64,000 nucleotides of DNA from Micrococcales bacterium (GCA_009779195.1 WRET01000002.1:62001-126000); one strand, 5' to 3'. Numbered from the stretch's first letter, positions 1 to 11,137 are shown. Translations and numbers: made by a program. The notes: generated by a model from the letters alone, not told the origin.

Positions 1-1929
<1,929 letters not shown>

Positions 1930-2009
1930 CTACCACACAGGTATGCGCACAGGCGTGGTGCAACGCCGTAAATGTTGCCGAGAAGGCTCAAGCGGGTCAG
2001 GCTCGGTCT

Positions 2010-2837
2010 ATGGATGTCATGACGCTCGACACCAGACGTGGATCCACCCGTGTGGCACCGGCTGCGTTGTCAGCCCGCCGGCACGGCTCTGCGTCGCCGT
2101 CGCACACACCTGGTGACGACAGCTGGAGGGTCCAGGCCGAGCAGCTGCTGAGGGGAGCGGGGATACGTGCCACCGGCCCTCGCACGGCAGTGCTGGCAGT
2201 GGTGCGTGCGCACCCCCACGTGGGCACCGACGCAGTCGTGGACGAAGCGCGACGGGTGGCAGACCTGTCGCGCCGGACGGTCAACGAGTCGTTGCGGGTG
2301 CTGGTCGAGGCGAGGCTGGTGCGGCGGTTCCACGTGGGGTCGGGGGCGCGGTTCGAGGCCAAGACCGACGACCACCAGCACATGGTGTGCACATCGTGCG
2401 GCCGTATCGCTGACGTGGACGGGGTTGGTCCGCCGGCTCCTGCCGACAGCCAGGGTTTCGTCATCAGCTCCGCCGAAGTCGTGTACGAGGGGTTGTGCCC
2501 GGTGTGCGCCGGACGGTCCGACGACCAGTACTTCTCCGGTGTTCGTAGGGCCAGGGCTGTGACCAGCGACGCTGTGCCGACGCTGCCCACCGTCGTCCAG
2601 CAACGTCAACCTTCGCCCGTCTCGAGGCCCACTGCCGCGGTGCCACCCGGTGGTGACGTCCGCTACGGCGAGAACCGGTGGACCCAGACGCAGTCGCAGA
2701 ACACCCTCGCTGCTCTCCAGGCTGCCCTGGAGAATCTCTGCGACGAACCAGGCGCCAAACCGCCGCCTGCCGAACCCCGGGCCACCAACCAGGCTCCCGC
2801 GCTCCCCCGACGAGCCATGCCGCTGTGGCTCACCTAG
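2010..2837 (+). CDS. Fur-family regulator (FurA/CatR-like) with long C-terminal extension
   Basis: Metal-dependent repressor of the Fur family, probably controlling katG. Start chosen at ATG 2010, with the winged helix beginning near residue 35 (GIRATGPRTAVLAVV). The dimerisation/metal part has HMVCTSCGRIADVDG near residue 123 and a second CPVC pair near 170, the layout of a structural zinc site. Family members are about 140-150 residues, but this one is 275. The extra 100 C-terminal residues are Pro/Ala-rich apart from a segment reading NTLAALQAALENLCDEP. The gene is divergent from katG rather than upstream in the same operon as in mycobacteria. Its stop overlaps the stop of the convergent DUF4032 gene by 8 bases. 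The Fur family is certain and the katG target is inferred from position. Confidence 0.88.
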   Translation: MDVMTLDTRRGSTRVAPAALSARRHGSASPSHTPGDDSWRVQAEQLLRGAGIRATGPRTAVLAVVRAHPHVGTDAVVDEARRVADLSRRTVNESLRVLVEARLVRRFHVGSGARFEAKTDDHQHMVCTSCGRIADVDGVGPPAPADSQGFVISSAEVVYEGLCPVCAGRSDDQYFSGVRRARAVTSDAVPTLPTVVQQRQPSPVSRPTAAVPPGGDVRYGENRWTQTQSQNTLAALQAALENLCDEPGAKPPPAEPRATNQAPALPRRAMPLWLT

Positions 2838-4071
2838 AGCGGTCGGGGGGTCGGGGCTGTGTCGGGTTGAGGACGGCGTGCTCGTCGGGGCGGGCGGGCA
2901 AGATGGTGGTGAGGTAGTCGGCGGTGACTTCGGGCAGGGGGACGTCGCGGTGCTGGGCCTGGGACATGAACCAGCGGTGCTCCAACAGCTCGTGGTAGAC
3001 CTCGGCGGCTTCGAGCTTGCCGCGCAGCTCGCGCGGCACGGCCCGGACAGCGGGTTCGAAGACGTCGGTGAGCCAGTCGTGGGCGACGAAAGACTCGTCG
3101 TCGTGGTGGCGGCCTGTGGCAGCGCGCCACTCGTCGAGGTCGTTGAGCAGGCGGCGGGCCTGGTTCTCCTGGACGTCCAGGCCGGTCAGGCGCATGAGCC
3201 GACGTGAGTGGTGCCCGGCGTCGACGACTTTGGGGGCGATATGCACTGTCGTGCCGTCCGGTTCGGTGTTGATCGTCAGCTCGTCGACGTCGAAACCCAG
3301 GTCGTTGAGGCGGTCGATACGGGCCTGGACCCGCCATCGCTCGGCCAGGGAGAACGACTCGACCTCGGTCAACGCAGCCCACAGGTCGCCGTAACGCTGG
3401 ACGAGCGCGTCGCCGACACCCACAGCGTCCTCCTCGGCGTCCAACAGCTCGCCAGCCTGCAGGTCCATGAGCTCGCCGATGATGTTCACCCTGGCCACGT
3501 CCAGGTCGTAGCAGCGCTGCCCGTCCGACAGCGTGTCGTGGGCCTCGCCGGTCTCGGCGTCGACGAGATAGGCGCTGAACCCTCCGGCGTCGCGGCGGAA
3601 CAACGTGTTCGACAGCGACACGTCACCCCAGTAGAAACCCGCCAGGTGCAGCCTCACCAGCAGCACCGCCAGGGCGTCGATGAGCCGGGTGGCAGTGTCG
3701 GGGCGCAGCGCCCGGCTGAAGACCGCCCGGTACGGCAAGGAGAACGACAGGTGCTCGGTCAGCAGCGCCGCCTCCAGCGGTTCGCCGTCGTCGGTGGCGC
3801 GCCCAGAGATCACCCCCAGGGCGGTGACAGCGGGTACGTCCAGCCGGGCCAGCTGGCGCAGCAGGTCGTACTCGCGGTACGCGAGCGGTTCGGTGATCTC
3901 CTTGACCGCGATCACCCGGCCAGACAGGCGCACGAACCGCACGGTGTGCCGCGAGATCCCCTGCGGCAGGGCAGCGAGCAGGTCGTCGGGCCAGCTGGCG
4001 AGCCTGGTGTGCCACGGCAGGTCCAGCAACGCCGGGTCCGCTGCGGTGATCTGCAGGCTCTGGGCAGGCAC
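2830..4071 (-). CDS. DUF4032 domain protein (kinase-like fold)
   Basis: Actinobacterial DUF4032 protein of 413 residues. The N-terminal two thirds resemble lipopolysaccharide-kinase/protein-kinase-like domains: RVIAVKEI in the place of the ATP-binding lysine strand, then an HLAGFYWGDVSLSNTLFR segment like a kinase catalytic loop (GDVSLSN), then YLVDAETGE where a DFG-like motif would sit. The C-terminal third is the DUF4032 region proper. The GTG start at 4071 is preferred because the open frame further upstream overlaps the preceding gene and is Arg/Ser-rich. It follows the DsbA-like gene by 43 bases and is probably co-transcribed. The substrate is unknown. Confidence 0.8.
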   Translation of the reverse strand: MPAQSLQITAADPALLDLPWHTRLASWPDDLLAALPQGISRHTVRFVRLSGRVIAVKEITEPLAYREYDLLRQLARLDVPAVTALGVISGRATDDGEPLEAALLTEHLSFSLPYRAVFSRALRPDTATRLIDALAVLLVRLHLAGFYWGDVSLSNTLFRRDAGGFSAYLVDAETGEAHDTLSDGQRCYDLDVARVNIIGELMDLQAGELLDAEEDAVGVGDALVQRYGDLWAALTEVESFSLAERWRVQARIDRLNDLGFDVDELTINTEPDGTTVHIAPKVVDAGHHSRRLMRLTGLDVQENQARRLLNDLDEWRAATGRHHDDESFVAHDWLTDVFEPAVRAVPRELRGKLEAAEVYHELLEHRWFMSQAQHRDVPLPEVTADYLTTILPARPDEHAVLNPTQPRPPDRSR

Positions 4072-4114
4072 GCTGCCATTGTCCCCGCGACGGCGAGGAC
4101 GGGCGAGGTGTGGG

Positions 4115-5287
4115 CTACTGGTTTTCTTCGGGCGGTGTCGCCTCTTGCGAGAGCAGCTCTTCGAGGTCGATACCCTCAGGCAGACCCTCGTCCTGTGGTG
4201 GGGCCTCGGTGCCGCCCGGCATGAAGCTGGAGTACACCTCGTCCAAGAACGTCCCGAACGCTGGGTAGTCGGACACTGATCCGGCGTAGACCTGGCCGCC
4301 GACGACGATGGTGGGCGTCTCGCTGATCGACCCGCTCCAGTCACCTGGTGACGGGGCGACCTCCATGGCCCGGCCGGTGGCTTCTTTGACCCAGAAGGTG
4401 TAGTTGCCTGCGCCGATGCACGAACGCACGTCCTTGTTCTCCACGCCGGTGTTGCGCACGAGGGAGACCAGCTCGGCGTTCGTCAAGCCCTTCGTGCCGA
4501 AGGTGGGCTGGGCGGCGAGCAGGGCATGGTGCACGTCGAGGGCCGCGTCAGGCTCGTTCGCGACGACGCAGGCGAACGCGTTCGCGGCTCGTTTGGCGTA
4601 GCCCTCGTCGGTGGGGTGCACAGTGGGCTCTTCGGTGGGTGCGGCGGTGGGTGCGGTGCCGTCCGCCGGTGCCTCCTGCGCGCCCTCCTCGGCGGCAGGG
4701 TCTGCCGTTGGATCCGCCGTTGGGTCTGCCGTCGGGTCTGCCGTCGGATCCGCCGCTGGGTCGGTTGCGGTGTCGTCGGTCGGTACTGGCGCGGGGGTGA
4801 AGTCCGTACGTGTGGGCAGCGCGACCGGGTGGATCTCCAGCGTCAGCTGGCCGGAGAGGACCACCTGGGTGAGCAGCTCACCAGACTCCTTCCAGAACCT
4901 CGCGCTGGCCGGGTCTCCGTAGTCGACGTACATGACGACGTCGAGGATCCCGGCGTTGCGCAGGTTCGTGTGGGGTTCGGGCAGGCCGCCAGGGGAGATC
5001 GAGCCAGTCCTGGTGGCCGTGATCTGCGTCCCGTCGCCGGTGACCAGCACACCGTCGCTGATCATGTTCGCCGGACCGATACGTCCGGCCCGGACCACCT
5101 GGTACACCACCACCGAGATACCGGCGACCAGTGCGACCACCGCGACCGCAGCGCCTACCCACAGCCCGAACTTCTTCGACGTGGCGTTGCGGCGGCGGCG
5201 TATCCGCTCAGCGTCTGCCAGCTTGCGGTTCTCGGCCCGACGTTCCTTGGCGGCTTGCTTCTGGCGCGCCTCACGTTGACGACTCAT
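4115..5287 (-). CDS. Membrane-anchored DsbA-like protein without CxxC
   Basis: 390 residues with a basic, Arg/Lys-rich cytoplasmic N-terminus (about 1-38), one membrane segment (about 40-62, FGLWVGAAVAVVALVAG) and an extracellular thioredoxin-fold domain of the Thioredoxin_4/DsbA type. In the three paralogues at 11.2-13.9 kb the active site reads CPHC or CPFC, but here the same place reads MYVDYGDPASARF, so both cysteines are gone. A low-complexity insert of repeated DPTA units (bases about 4690-4760) interrupts the domain, and the C-terminus is acidic. The start is ATG 5287, the second in-frame ATG, because the basic region begins there. Two other cysteines remain (FACVVAN, VRSCIG). Thiol oxidase activity is unlikely; a chaperone or scaffold role is inference. 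Confidence 0.82.
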   Translation of the reverse strand: MSRQREARQKQAAKERRAENRKLADAERIRRRRNATSKKFGLWVGAAVAVVALVAGISVVVYQVVRAGRIGPANMISDGVLVTGDGTQITATRTGSISPGGLPEPHTNLRNAGILDVVMYVDYGDPASARFWKESGELLTQVVLSGQLTLEIHPVALPTRTDFTPAPVPTDDTATDPAADPTADPTADPTADPTADPAAEEGAQEAPADGTAPTAAPTEEPTVHPTDEGYAKRAANAFACVVANEPDAALDVHHALLAAQPTFGTKGLTNAELVSLVRNTGVENKDVRSCIGAGNYTFWVKEATGRAMEVAPSPGDWSGSISETPTIVVGGQVYAGSVSDYPAFGTFLDEVYSSFMPGGTEAPPQDEGLPEGIDLEELLSQEATPPEENQ

Positions 5288-5410
5288 GATGACGAAGTAT
5301 GCCGTGTTTGGCGACAAAAGGTTGTCGGACCGCAGGAGCTTGTTGGTGAAGGGTGTGTGCGTGCCTGTGCCCCCGCCCCACCCGGGACGGTGAGCCTGGC
5401 CATCACCGGG

Positions 5411-6508
5411 TCAGCAGAAGCGGTCTCCGCTGCCGGCGTGGAACAGGTGCTGCTCGCCGGGGCGGATCGTGACCGAGATGGTCTGGCCTTTGCCCGGCAC
5501 CTGGCGCGGGTCGACGCGTACGACGACCTGGGCGTCGGCACTGTCGGCCTGGCCAGCCAGGGACCCGTAGACGAAAGCGTCCGAGCCGAGCTCTTCGACG
5601 ATATGCACGTCCACGCCGACCGCGTCAGGGGCAGGTTCGCTCACCTCCAGGGCCTCAGGGCGGAACCCGAGGGTGACCTTGCCTGCGTCGTCGGGTGTCA
5701 TCGCGGTGACCACGTCGGTGGGCAGTGGCAGGCTCGCCCCGCCCACGGACACGGTCGTACCCGTCACCGGGTAGGTGCCGATGTTCATCGCCGGGCTGCC
5801 GATGAACCCGGCGACGAACACGTTCGCCGGTGTGTCGTACATCTCGCGCGGTGTGCCGACCTGCTGCAGCAACCCTCCGGACAGCACCGCGATGCGGTCG
5901 CCCATGGTCAACGCCTCGGTCTGGTCGTGGGTGACGTACACCGTGGTCACGCCCAGGCGTCGCTGCAACGACGCGATCTGGGTGCGGGTCTGCACGCGTA
6001 GCTTGGCGTCGAGGTTCGACAAGGGTTCGTCCATGAGGAACACCTGCGGGTTGCGCACGATCGCCCGGCCCATGGCCACACGCTGGCGCTGGCCTCCCGA
6101 CAGGGCTTTGGGCTTGCGGTCCAGGTACTGGGTCAGGTCCAGCACCTGCGCGGCCTCTTCGACACGTGTGCGGATCTCGGCCTTGGGCGTGCCGGAGATC
6201 TTCAGCGCGAACCCCATGTTGTCGGCCACGGTCATATGCGGGTACAGGGCGTAGTTCTGGAAGACCATGGCGATGTCGCGGTCTTTGGGCGCGACGTTGG
6301 TCACGTCGCGGTCGCCGATGAGGATACGTCCGTCGTTGACGTCCTCCAGCCCGGCGAGCATCCGCAGCGAGGTGGATTTGCCGCAGCCTGACGGTCCGAC
6401 GAGGACGAGGAACTCGCCGTCGTCGATGTGCAGGTCGAGCCCGTCGACGGCGGGGTGGTCGCTGCCAGGGTAGACGCGGGTCGCATGGTCGAAAGTGACA
6501 GTGGACAT
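5411..6508 (-). CDS. Sugar ABC transporter ATPase, MsiK/UgpC/SugC type
   Basis: 365-residue ATPase of the carbohydrate-uptake (CUT1) class. It has Walker A GPSGCGKST, Q-loop VFQNYALYPHM, signature LSGGQRQRVAMGRAI, Walker B VFLMDEPLSNLDAKL and the switch histidine in VTHDQTEALTMGD. The C-terminal part is a TOBE/MalK-type regulatory domain (GFRPEALEV, then IVEELGSDAFVYG). No permease or binding-protein gene is adjacent, so it is probably a shared ATPase serving several sugar importers, as MsiK does in Streptomyces. A REP-type repeat lies upstream. Confidence 0.93.
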   Translation of the reverse strand: MSTVTFDHATRVYPGSDHPAVDGLDLHIDDGEFLVLVGPSGCGKSTSLRMLAGLEDVNDGRILIGDRDVTNVAPKDRDIAMVFQNYALYPHMTVADNMGFALKISGTPKAEIRTRVEEAAQVLDLTQYLDRKPKALSGGQRQRVAMGRAIVRNPQVFLMDEPLSNLDAKLRVQTRTQIASLQRRLGVTTVYVTHDQTEALTMGDRIAVLSGGLLQQVGTPREMYDTPANVFVAGFIGSPAMNIGTYPVTGTTVSVGGASLPLPTDVVTAMTPDDAGKVTLGFRPEALEVSEPAPDAVGVDVHIVEELGSDAFVYGSLAGQADSADAQVVVRVDPRQVPGKGQTISVTIRPGEQHLFHAGSGDRFC

Positions 6509-6765
6509 AGCAGGGCCATCCCCTCACCGGCAGGTACGTGCCGGACGATCCGTAGTGAGGCAAGACGTGACCCAGGTGAGCCGCGCCCACAGCGACGACG
6601 CGAGGCTGCCGCAGGCCCACGACCCACGAGCCGATACCCGCAGAGCTTGGGCTTTCGCAGTATCACACCCACGCTCACAGGGGGTCTGGGCGAGAGTCCA
6701 AGATGCCCCGGTATCGTCTGCCGAGCTCAGCCGGTCAGCCCACCACCCGGTGAGACGACGCGCGA
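6509..6765. other. Intergenic stretch upstream of the MsiK-like gene
   Basis: About 257 bases with no frame that looks coding on either strand. It must carry the promoter of the sugar ATPase gene, but no clear -10/-35 pair or operator was recognised. It runs directly into the REP-type repeat at 6766. Confidence 0.5.
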
Positions 6766-6898
6766 GGGCGAGACGGTGGGGACGGTTCCTCAGTCTTGGG
6801 AGGGCGAGACGGTGGGGACGGTTCCTGCTGTCTTGCCAAGCTGCGCCGTCCCACGGCGCAGCGGGCAAGACTGAGGAACCGTCCCCACCGTCTCGCCC
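6766..6898. repeat. REP-type palindromic element, locus 1
   Basis: Two direct copies of GAGACGGTGGGGACGGTTCC, continuing CTCAGTCTTG or CTGCTGTCTTGCC, are followed by an inverted copy ending AACCGTCCCCACCGTCTC. Between the arms is a small hairpin, CTGCGCCGT-ccc-ACGGCGCAG. The same modules recur at 43.6 and 46.4 kb. The element lies between otsB (stop at 6918, minus strand) and the sugar ATPase gene, so it could also stop otsAB transcription. Confidence 0.75.
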
Positions 6899-6917
6899 GG
6901 TCCCGGCCAACCCGCGC

Positions 6918-7799
6918 TCAGCCGACAGCCTTGCCTGCGACCGGGCCGGTCACGGGGTCCGCGCCAGCGTTGGTGGTCGGGCCAGCACCGCCAGCGCCGC
7001 GGCGTGCGGCGAAAGCGTCGGCGAGGACCTCCAGGGCTGCGACCATGGCCTGCGGGTCGCTCACGCGGTGCCTGGCAAGGGTCTCGCCGGGCCCTACCTT
7101 GATCCCCAGGTCGTCGGGAGCCAGCCTCGCCAGGGCGTTCTCGTCGGTGCGGTCGTCGCCGGCGTACACGACGGTGGCGGCGCCCAGCTGCGCGCGCAGC
7201 GCAGCGACCGCGGTGCCTTTGTCCACGTCGAGCACCGCCAGCTCCACGACGTCCTTGCCCTCCAGCACGTGCGTGCCCAGACGCGCCCCCACGGTCCGGG
7301 CCTGGGTCAGCGCCTGCTCGGCGACCTCGTCGTCGGCGACCCGGGCGTGCATGACCACCGCGGCTGGTTTGGCCTCCACCCACACGCCTGGGCGGCCCCG
7401 GGCCACCAAAGACAGCTGTTCACCAGCGGCGGCGAGCATCGCAGCCTGGGCGTCGGTGAGCGTGGCGTGGTTGTCCAGGCGGGCCAGCCCGGTGGGGTGG
7501 ACCTGGGCCAGCTCGCCGCCGTGCGACCCGACGAGGAAAGTGCCGAGGGGGACCTCGGCCAGCTGCGCCAGGGTGGTCAGCCCGCGTCCAGAGACCATGG
7601 CCAGGTGCACCCCGGTGTCGGCCAGGCGCTGGAGCACCGCGACACCCTCAGGCAGGATCCGTGAGGCCTGCGGGTCGTCTTGCAGAGGAGCCAACGTCCC
7701 GTCGAAGTCCAGCGCCACCAGGACCGGAGCACGTGCCGGGTCGACAGCCACAGTGACGAGAGCAGCGGTCAACACAGAGCCAATTCGTGGTTCTGCCAT
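6918..7799 (-). CDS. otsB: Trehalose-6-phosphate phosphatase
   Basis: HAD-superfamily phosphatase converting trehalose-6-phosphate to trehalose. The nucleophile motif is LVALDFDGTLAP near residue 30, motif II lies near MVSGRG, and the C-terminal acidic motif is VVYAGDDRTDENA. The start at ATG 7799 has a strong Shine-Dalgarno GGAGGTG five bases upstream and removes nine residues of upstream open frame. It lies downstream of otsA in the same direction with a 135-base gap, so the two probably form an operon. The C-terminus is Gly/Ala-rich. Confidence 0.94.
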   Translation of the reverse strand: MAEPRIGSVLTAALVTVAVDPARAPVLVALDFDGTLAPLQDDPQASRILPEGVAVLQRLADTGVHLAMVSGRGLTTLAQLAEVPLGTFLVGSHGGELAQVHPTGLARLDNHATLTDAQAAMLAAAGEQLSLVARGRPGVWVEAKPAAVVMHARVADDEVAEQALTQARTVGARLGTHVLEGKDVVELAVLDVDKGTAVAALRAQLGAATVVYAGDDRTDENALARLAPDDLGIKVGPGETLARHRVSDPQAMVAALEVLADAFAARRGAGGAGPTTNAGADPVTGPVAGKAVG

Positions 7800-7934
7800 G
7801 TGCACCTCCGTCAGCACGGCCCTCACCGTCCTGGCCGACTTCGGTCAAGACTGCGGCGGCCGGGACCGCTGCCTCACTGTCAAACCTAGGCTATCGCGCC
7901 ATGACGCAGACATCCGATGTCTTGGGCGTGTCGC

Positions 7935-9344
7935 CTACGCGGTGCGGCGGACCTCGGTGAGTGCGTTGAGGAACTTCGTCGACCAGTTCTGCACGTCGTT
8001 GGCCAGCACACGCTGGCGCAGCTTGCGCATACGACGGCGTCTCTGGCGCCCGTCCATCTCGGCGGCGGTGACGATCGCGTTCTTCAGACCGTCGATGTCG
8101 TGGGGGTTGACCAGCAGGGCGCTGGTCAGCTCGTCGGCGGCGCCGGCGAACTCCGAGAGCACCAGGGCACCGCCGTCGTCGAAGTGCGCGGCGACGAACT
8201 CCTTGGCCACGAGGTTCATCCCGTCGCGCAAGGCGGTGACGAGCATGACGTCAGCAGCCAGGTACAACGCTGCCATCTCGTCGGCGTCGAAAGACTGGTG
8301 CAGATACTGCACAGGGGTGTGCCCGACGGTGCCGTGCGAGCCGTTGATCCGCCCGACGGTCAGCTCGACCTCGGCGCGCAGCTGGACGTACGCGTCGACG
8401 TTCTCGCGGCTGGGGCTGGCGACCTGGACGAGAACGGTCCGCTCAGGCGACAGCCGCTCTTCGTCGAGCAGCTCTCCGTACGCCTGGAGCCGGTGGCGGA
8501 TGCCTTTGGTGTAGTCGAGCCGGTCCACGCCCAGCAGCATGACGTTCGGGGTCCCCAGCTCGGTGCGCAGCTGGGCGGCGCGCTCGCGGACCTGGGGGGT
8601 GCGGGCCCGGGCGTTGAAGGCCGCCGAGTCGATGGAGATCGGGAACGCTCTGGCGATCGCACGGCGCCTGGACCCGTCGGTGGCGGGGACCTCGACCACC
8701 GGGCCGCGGGTGGTCGCCGCCGTGTACTTGCGCACGGTCTGCAAGAAGTTCTGCGCCCCGCCGACGCGCTGGAACCCCAGCAGGTCCGCCCCGAGCAACC
8801 CGTCGAGCACCTGGGTGCGCCAGGGCAGCTGGGCGAAGATCTCCAGCGCCGGGAACGGGATGTGCAAGAAGAACCCGATCTTCAGGTCCGGGCGCATCTG
8901 GCGCAGCATCGCCGGGACCAGCTGCAGCTGGTAGTCGTGCACCCACACTGTCGCACCGGGCAGGGCCTCGGCCGCGGCGGCGTGGGCGAAACGTTCGTTG
9001 ACCGTCTGGTAGTCGTCCCACCAGGACCGGTGGAACGTCGGCGGGGCGATGACGTCGTGGTACAGCGGCCACAGGGTGTCGTTGGAGAACCCCTCGTAGT
9101 AGGAGACGACCTCCTCGGTGGACAGCGACACCGGGACCAGCCGGGTGCCGTCGACCTCCATCGGCTCCATCTCGAGGTCCGCGGCGCCACCCCACCCGAC
9201 CCAGGCCGCGTCGGACGCCTCGGTCACCGGGCGCAACGCGGTCACGAGCCCACCAGGAGACCGGTTCCACGTCACGGTCTGGTCTTCGGCGACTGCGACG
9301 TCGATCGGAAGACGGTTGGCGACGACGACCAGCTGGTGGGGCAC
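7935..9344 (-). CDS. otsA: Trehalose-6-phosphate synthase
   Basis: GT20 glycosyltransferase making trehalose-6-phosphate from a nucleotide-glucose donor and glucose-6-phosphate. 469 residues with family landmarks NRLPIDVAV and NRSPGGLVTAL at the N-terminus, VWVHDYQLQLVPAMLR, GFFLHIPFPALEIF, LLGVDRLDYTKGI and the C-terminal NLVAKEFVAA. GTG start at 9344 with GGAG about eight bases upstream. It is the first gene of the otsA-otsB pair and is divergent from the Ser/Thr kinase gene. Confidence 0.96.
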   Translation of the reverse strand: MPHQLVVVANRLPIDVAVAEDQTVTWNRSPGGLVTALRPVTEASDAAWVGWGGAADLEMEPMEVDGTRLVPVSLSTEEVVSYYEGFSNDTLWPLYHDVIAPPTFHRSWWDDYQTVNERFAHAAAAEALPGATVWVHDYQLQLVPAMLRQMRPDLKIGFFLHIPFPALEIFAQLPWRTQVLDGLLGADLLGFQRVGGAQNFLQTVRKYTAATTRGPVVEVPATDGSRRRAIARAFPISIDSAAFNARARTPQVRERAAQLRTELGTPNVMLLGVDRLDYTKGIRHRLQAYGELLDEERLSPERTVLVQVASPSRENVDAYVQLRAEVELTVGRINGSHGTVGHTPVQYLHQSFDADEMAALYLAADVMLVTALRDGMNLVAKEFVAAHFDDGGALVLSEFAGAADELTSALLVNPHDIDGLKNAIVTAAEMDGRQRRRRMRKLRQRVLANDVQNWSTKFLNALTEVRRTA

Positions 9345-9547
9345 GGACGGGATCTCCTCGGTCGAACACTCGAAGTCGAGTGCTCCAGTTGAACCTTATC
9401 GTCCGAGCGTAGAGAAGGGAGCTCGACAGCGGTGTTCCCCCGCTGTGACAGCGCTGGAAGGAGTATCAGAGCCGCTGCCAGTTGAGTCGAACGGGTGGTG
9501 CCACGTGCCCGGTTCGCGAATCGGGTGTTGAGGACCCAGCCAGCGGG

Positions 9548-9553
9548 TATGTT
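9548..9553 (+). promoter_or_regulatory. Leaderless -10 box of the kinase gene (TATGTT)
   Basis: TATGTT followed by 7 bases and the ATG at 9561. The spacing matches the other leaderless promoters in the window and supports the choice of the 9561 start over the upstream GTG at 9495. Confidence 0.55.
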
Positions 9554-9560
9554 GCCCACT

Positions 9561-11096
9561 ATGGAGCGCATCGGTCTGGCGCCGGGGACCGCGATCGGTG
9601 GGTACACCGTCGTGGCACCCCTCGGGTCCGGGGGTATGGGCACGGTGTACCGCGTCATCGACGACGGCGGGAACGTCGCTGCCCTCAAGCTGCTGCACCC
9701 CGAGATCGGGGCCGACCCCGTCGCGCGCGGGCGCCTGCTGCGTGAAGTCGCCGCGCTGCAGCGGCTGCGCCACCGGGCCGTGGCACGGGTCCTTGACGCC
9801 GAGGTGGACTCGACCGAAGCGTTCTTGGTCACCGAGCTGGTCACCGGCGAGTCCCTGGACCAGATGCTGCGCCGCCGCCGACGGCCCCTGCGCGCAACAG
9901 CGCTGGCCGACCTGGCCGACGCCCTGGCTGACGCCCTGACCGCCGTGCACGAGGCCGGAGTGGTGCACCGGGACCTCAAACCGTCCAACGTCATGATGAC
10001 GGCCGACGGTCCGGTGCTCATCGACTTCGGCCTGGCCCGCACCGGCGACGACACCCCCCTGACAGCCACGTCCCTCGTCGCCGGGTCCCCAGGGTTCTTG
10101 GCCCCTGAGCTCATCGACGGCGAAGAAGCCACCGCGGCGGTCGACTGGTGGGGGTGGGCAGCGGTGCTCGCCTACGCCGCGACCGGACGCCCGCCCTTCG
10201 GCACCGGCGCGCTGGGCCACGTGCTGGCCCGCACACGCGCCGGCGAACCCGACCTCGACGAGCTGCCGCCGCGCACCGCAGCGATGCTCCACTGGGCGCT
10301 GTCAGCCGACCAGCACGACCGTGCCGCCCCCGACGACGTACGCGCCGCCCTGCGGACCCAGGCCGAACACCCCGACGACGACGACTTCGACGACGACCCA
10401 GACGGCGACCGGGTCGACCCCGACGCGGAGACCGAAGTCATCGGCGACGGGTCCGAACCCGTCGAGGACGACGACCCCGACGTCGGTGTCGACGGGTACG
10501 TCCGCCCACCGGCCATACCCCGCTGGGGTGCGCTGCTGGCTGGGTGCGCGGTCGTCGTCGGCGCAGGCGCACAGTGGCCAGTGCGCACAGCCGTGGTGGT
10601 GGTGGCGCTCATGGTCGTCGTACGCACCGTCGGCCTGGACATCGAAGCGATGCACACACGCCGTCTGCGCAAAGGGGTCAGCGTGTGGGACGTGCCCCGG
10701 GCGGTGGTGACCATCCCCTGGCACTTCGTGCTGTCGGTGCTGGGACTGGTCCCGGCGTTGATCATCTCCGCGGCAGCCGCCCTCATCGTCGGCTCCCTGT
10801 TCTGGGTGTTCGGCGCTGCGGCGCTGAGCACGTCCGACACCGAGCTGGCCGGCACAGCGGTGGGTGTCGTCGTGGGTGTGCTGGTCCTGGGGTTCATCGT
10901 GGGCACCTGGTTCGGACCGCTGGCCCGCGCCACCCGTGTCGGCGCCCGGCGCACCCTGGCCGTCGTCGCCCCCGGACGGGTCGGGGCCGGTGCGCTGGTC
11001 ATCGCCTGCCTGGTCGCCGCAGCCGTCCTGTACTCGCATATCGGCACCGCCCCCGTCGACTGGTCGCCTGTGGCGGCACCCGGCATGCCGTCGTGA
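9561..11096 (+). CDS. Membrane Ser/Thr protein kinase with multi-pass C-terminus
   Basis: 511 residues. The kinase domain spans about 10-270: glycine loop GSGGMGTVYRV, catalytic lysine in AALKLL, loop VVHRDLKPSNVMM near 134, and DFGLA, then SPGFLAPEL in the activation region. It is followed by a strongly acidic linker rich in Asp/Glu (about 272-315) and then about six hydrophobic segments to the C-terminus. PASTA or other extracellular sensor domains are absent, unlike PknB. The start at 9561 is supported by the leaderless -10 box. It may sense membrane state rather than a soluble ligand, which is inference. Confidence 0.88.
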   Translation: MERIGLAPGTAIGGYTVVAPLGSGGMGTVYRVIDDGGNVAALKLLHPEIGADPVARGRLLREVAALQRLRHRAVARVLDAEVDSTEAFLVTELVTGESLDQMLRRRRRPLRATALADLADALADALTAVHEAGVVHRDLKPSNVMMTADGPVLIDFGLARTGDDTPLTATSLVAGSPGFLAPELIDGEEATAAVDWWGWAAVLAYAATGRPPFGTGALGHVLARTRAGEPDLDELPPRTAAMLHWALSADQHDRAAPDDVRAALRTQAEHPDDDDFDDDPDGDRVDPDAETEVIGDGSEPVEDDDPDVGVDGYVRPPAIPRWGALLAGCAVVVGAGAQWPVRTAVVVVALMVVVRTVGLDIEAMHTRRLRKGVSVWDVPRAVVTIPWHFVLSVLGLVPALIISAAAALIVGSLFWVFGAAALSTSDTELAGTAVGVVVGVLVLGFIVGTWFGPLARATRVGARRTLAVVAPGRVGAGALVIACLVAAAVLYSHIGTAPVDWSPVAAPGMPS

Positions 11097-11137
11097 CAGG
11101 TGCGTCCCAGCGCACAGGCTTTCGCACCACGACCTCC

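Noticed and set aside
3208..4224. Plus-strand 338-codon frame over the DUF4032 gene
   Set aside because: Gln/Val/Arg-biased shadow of the real minus-strand gene, with no motif.
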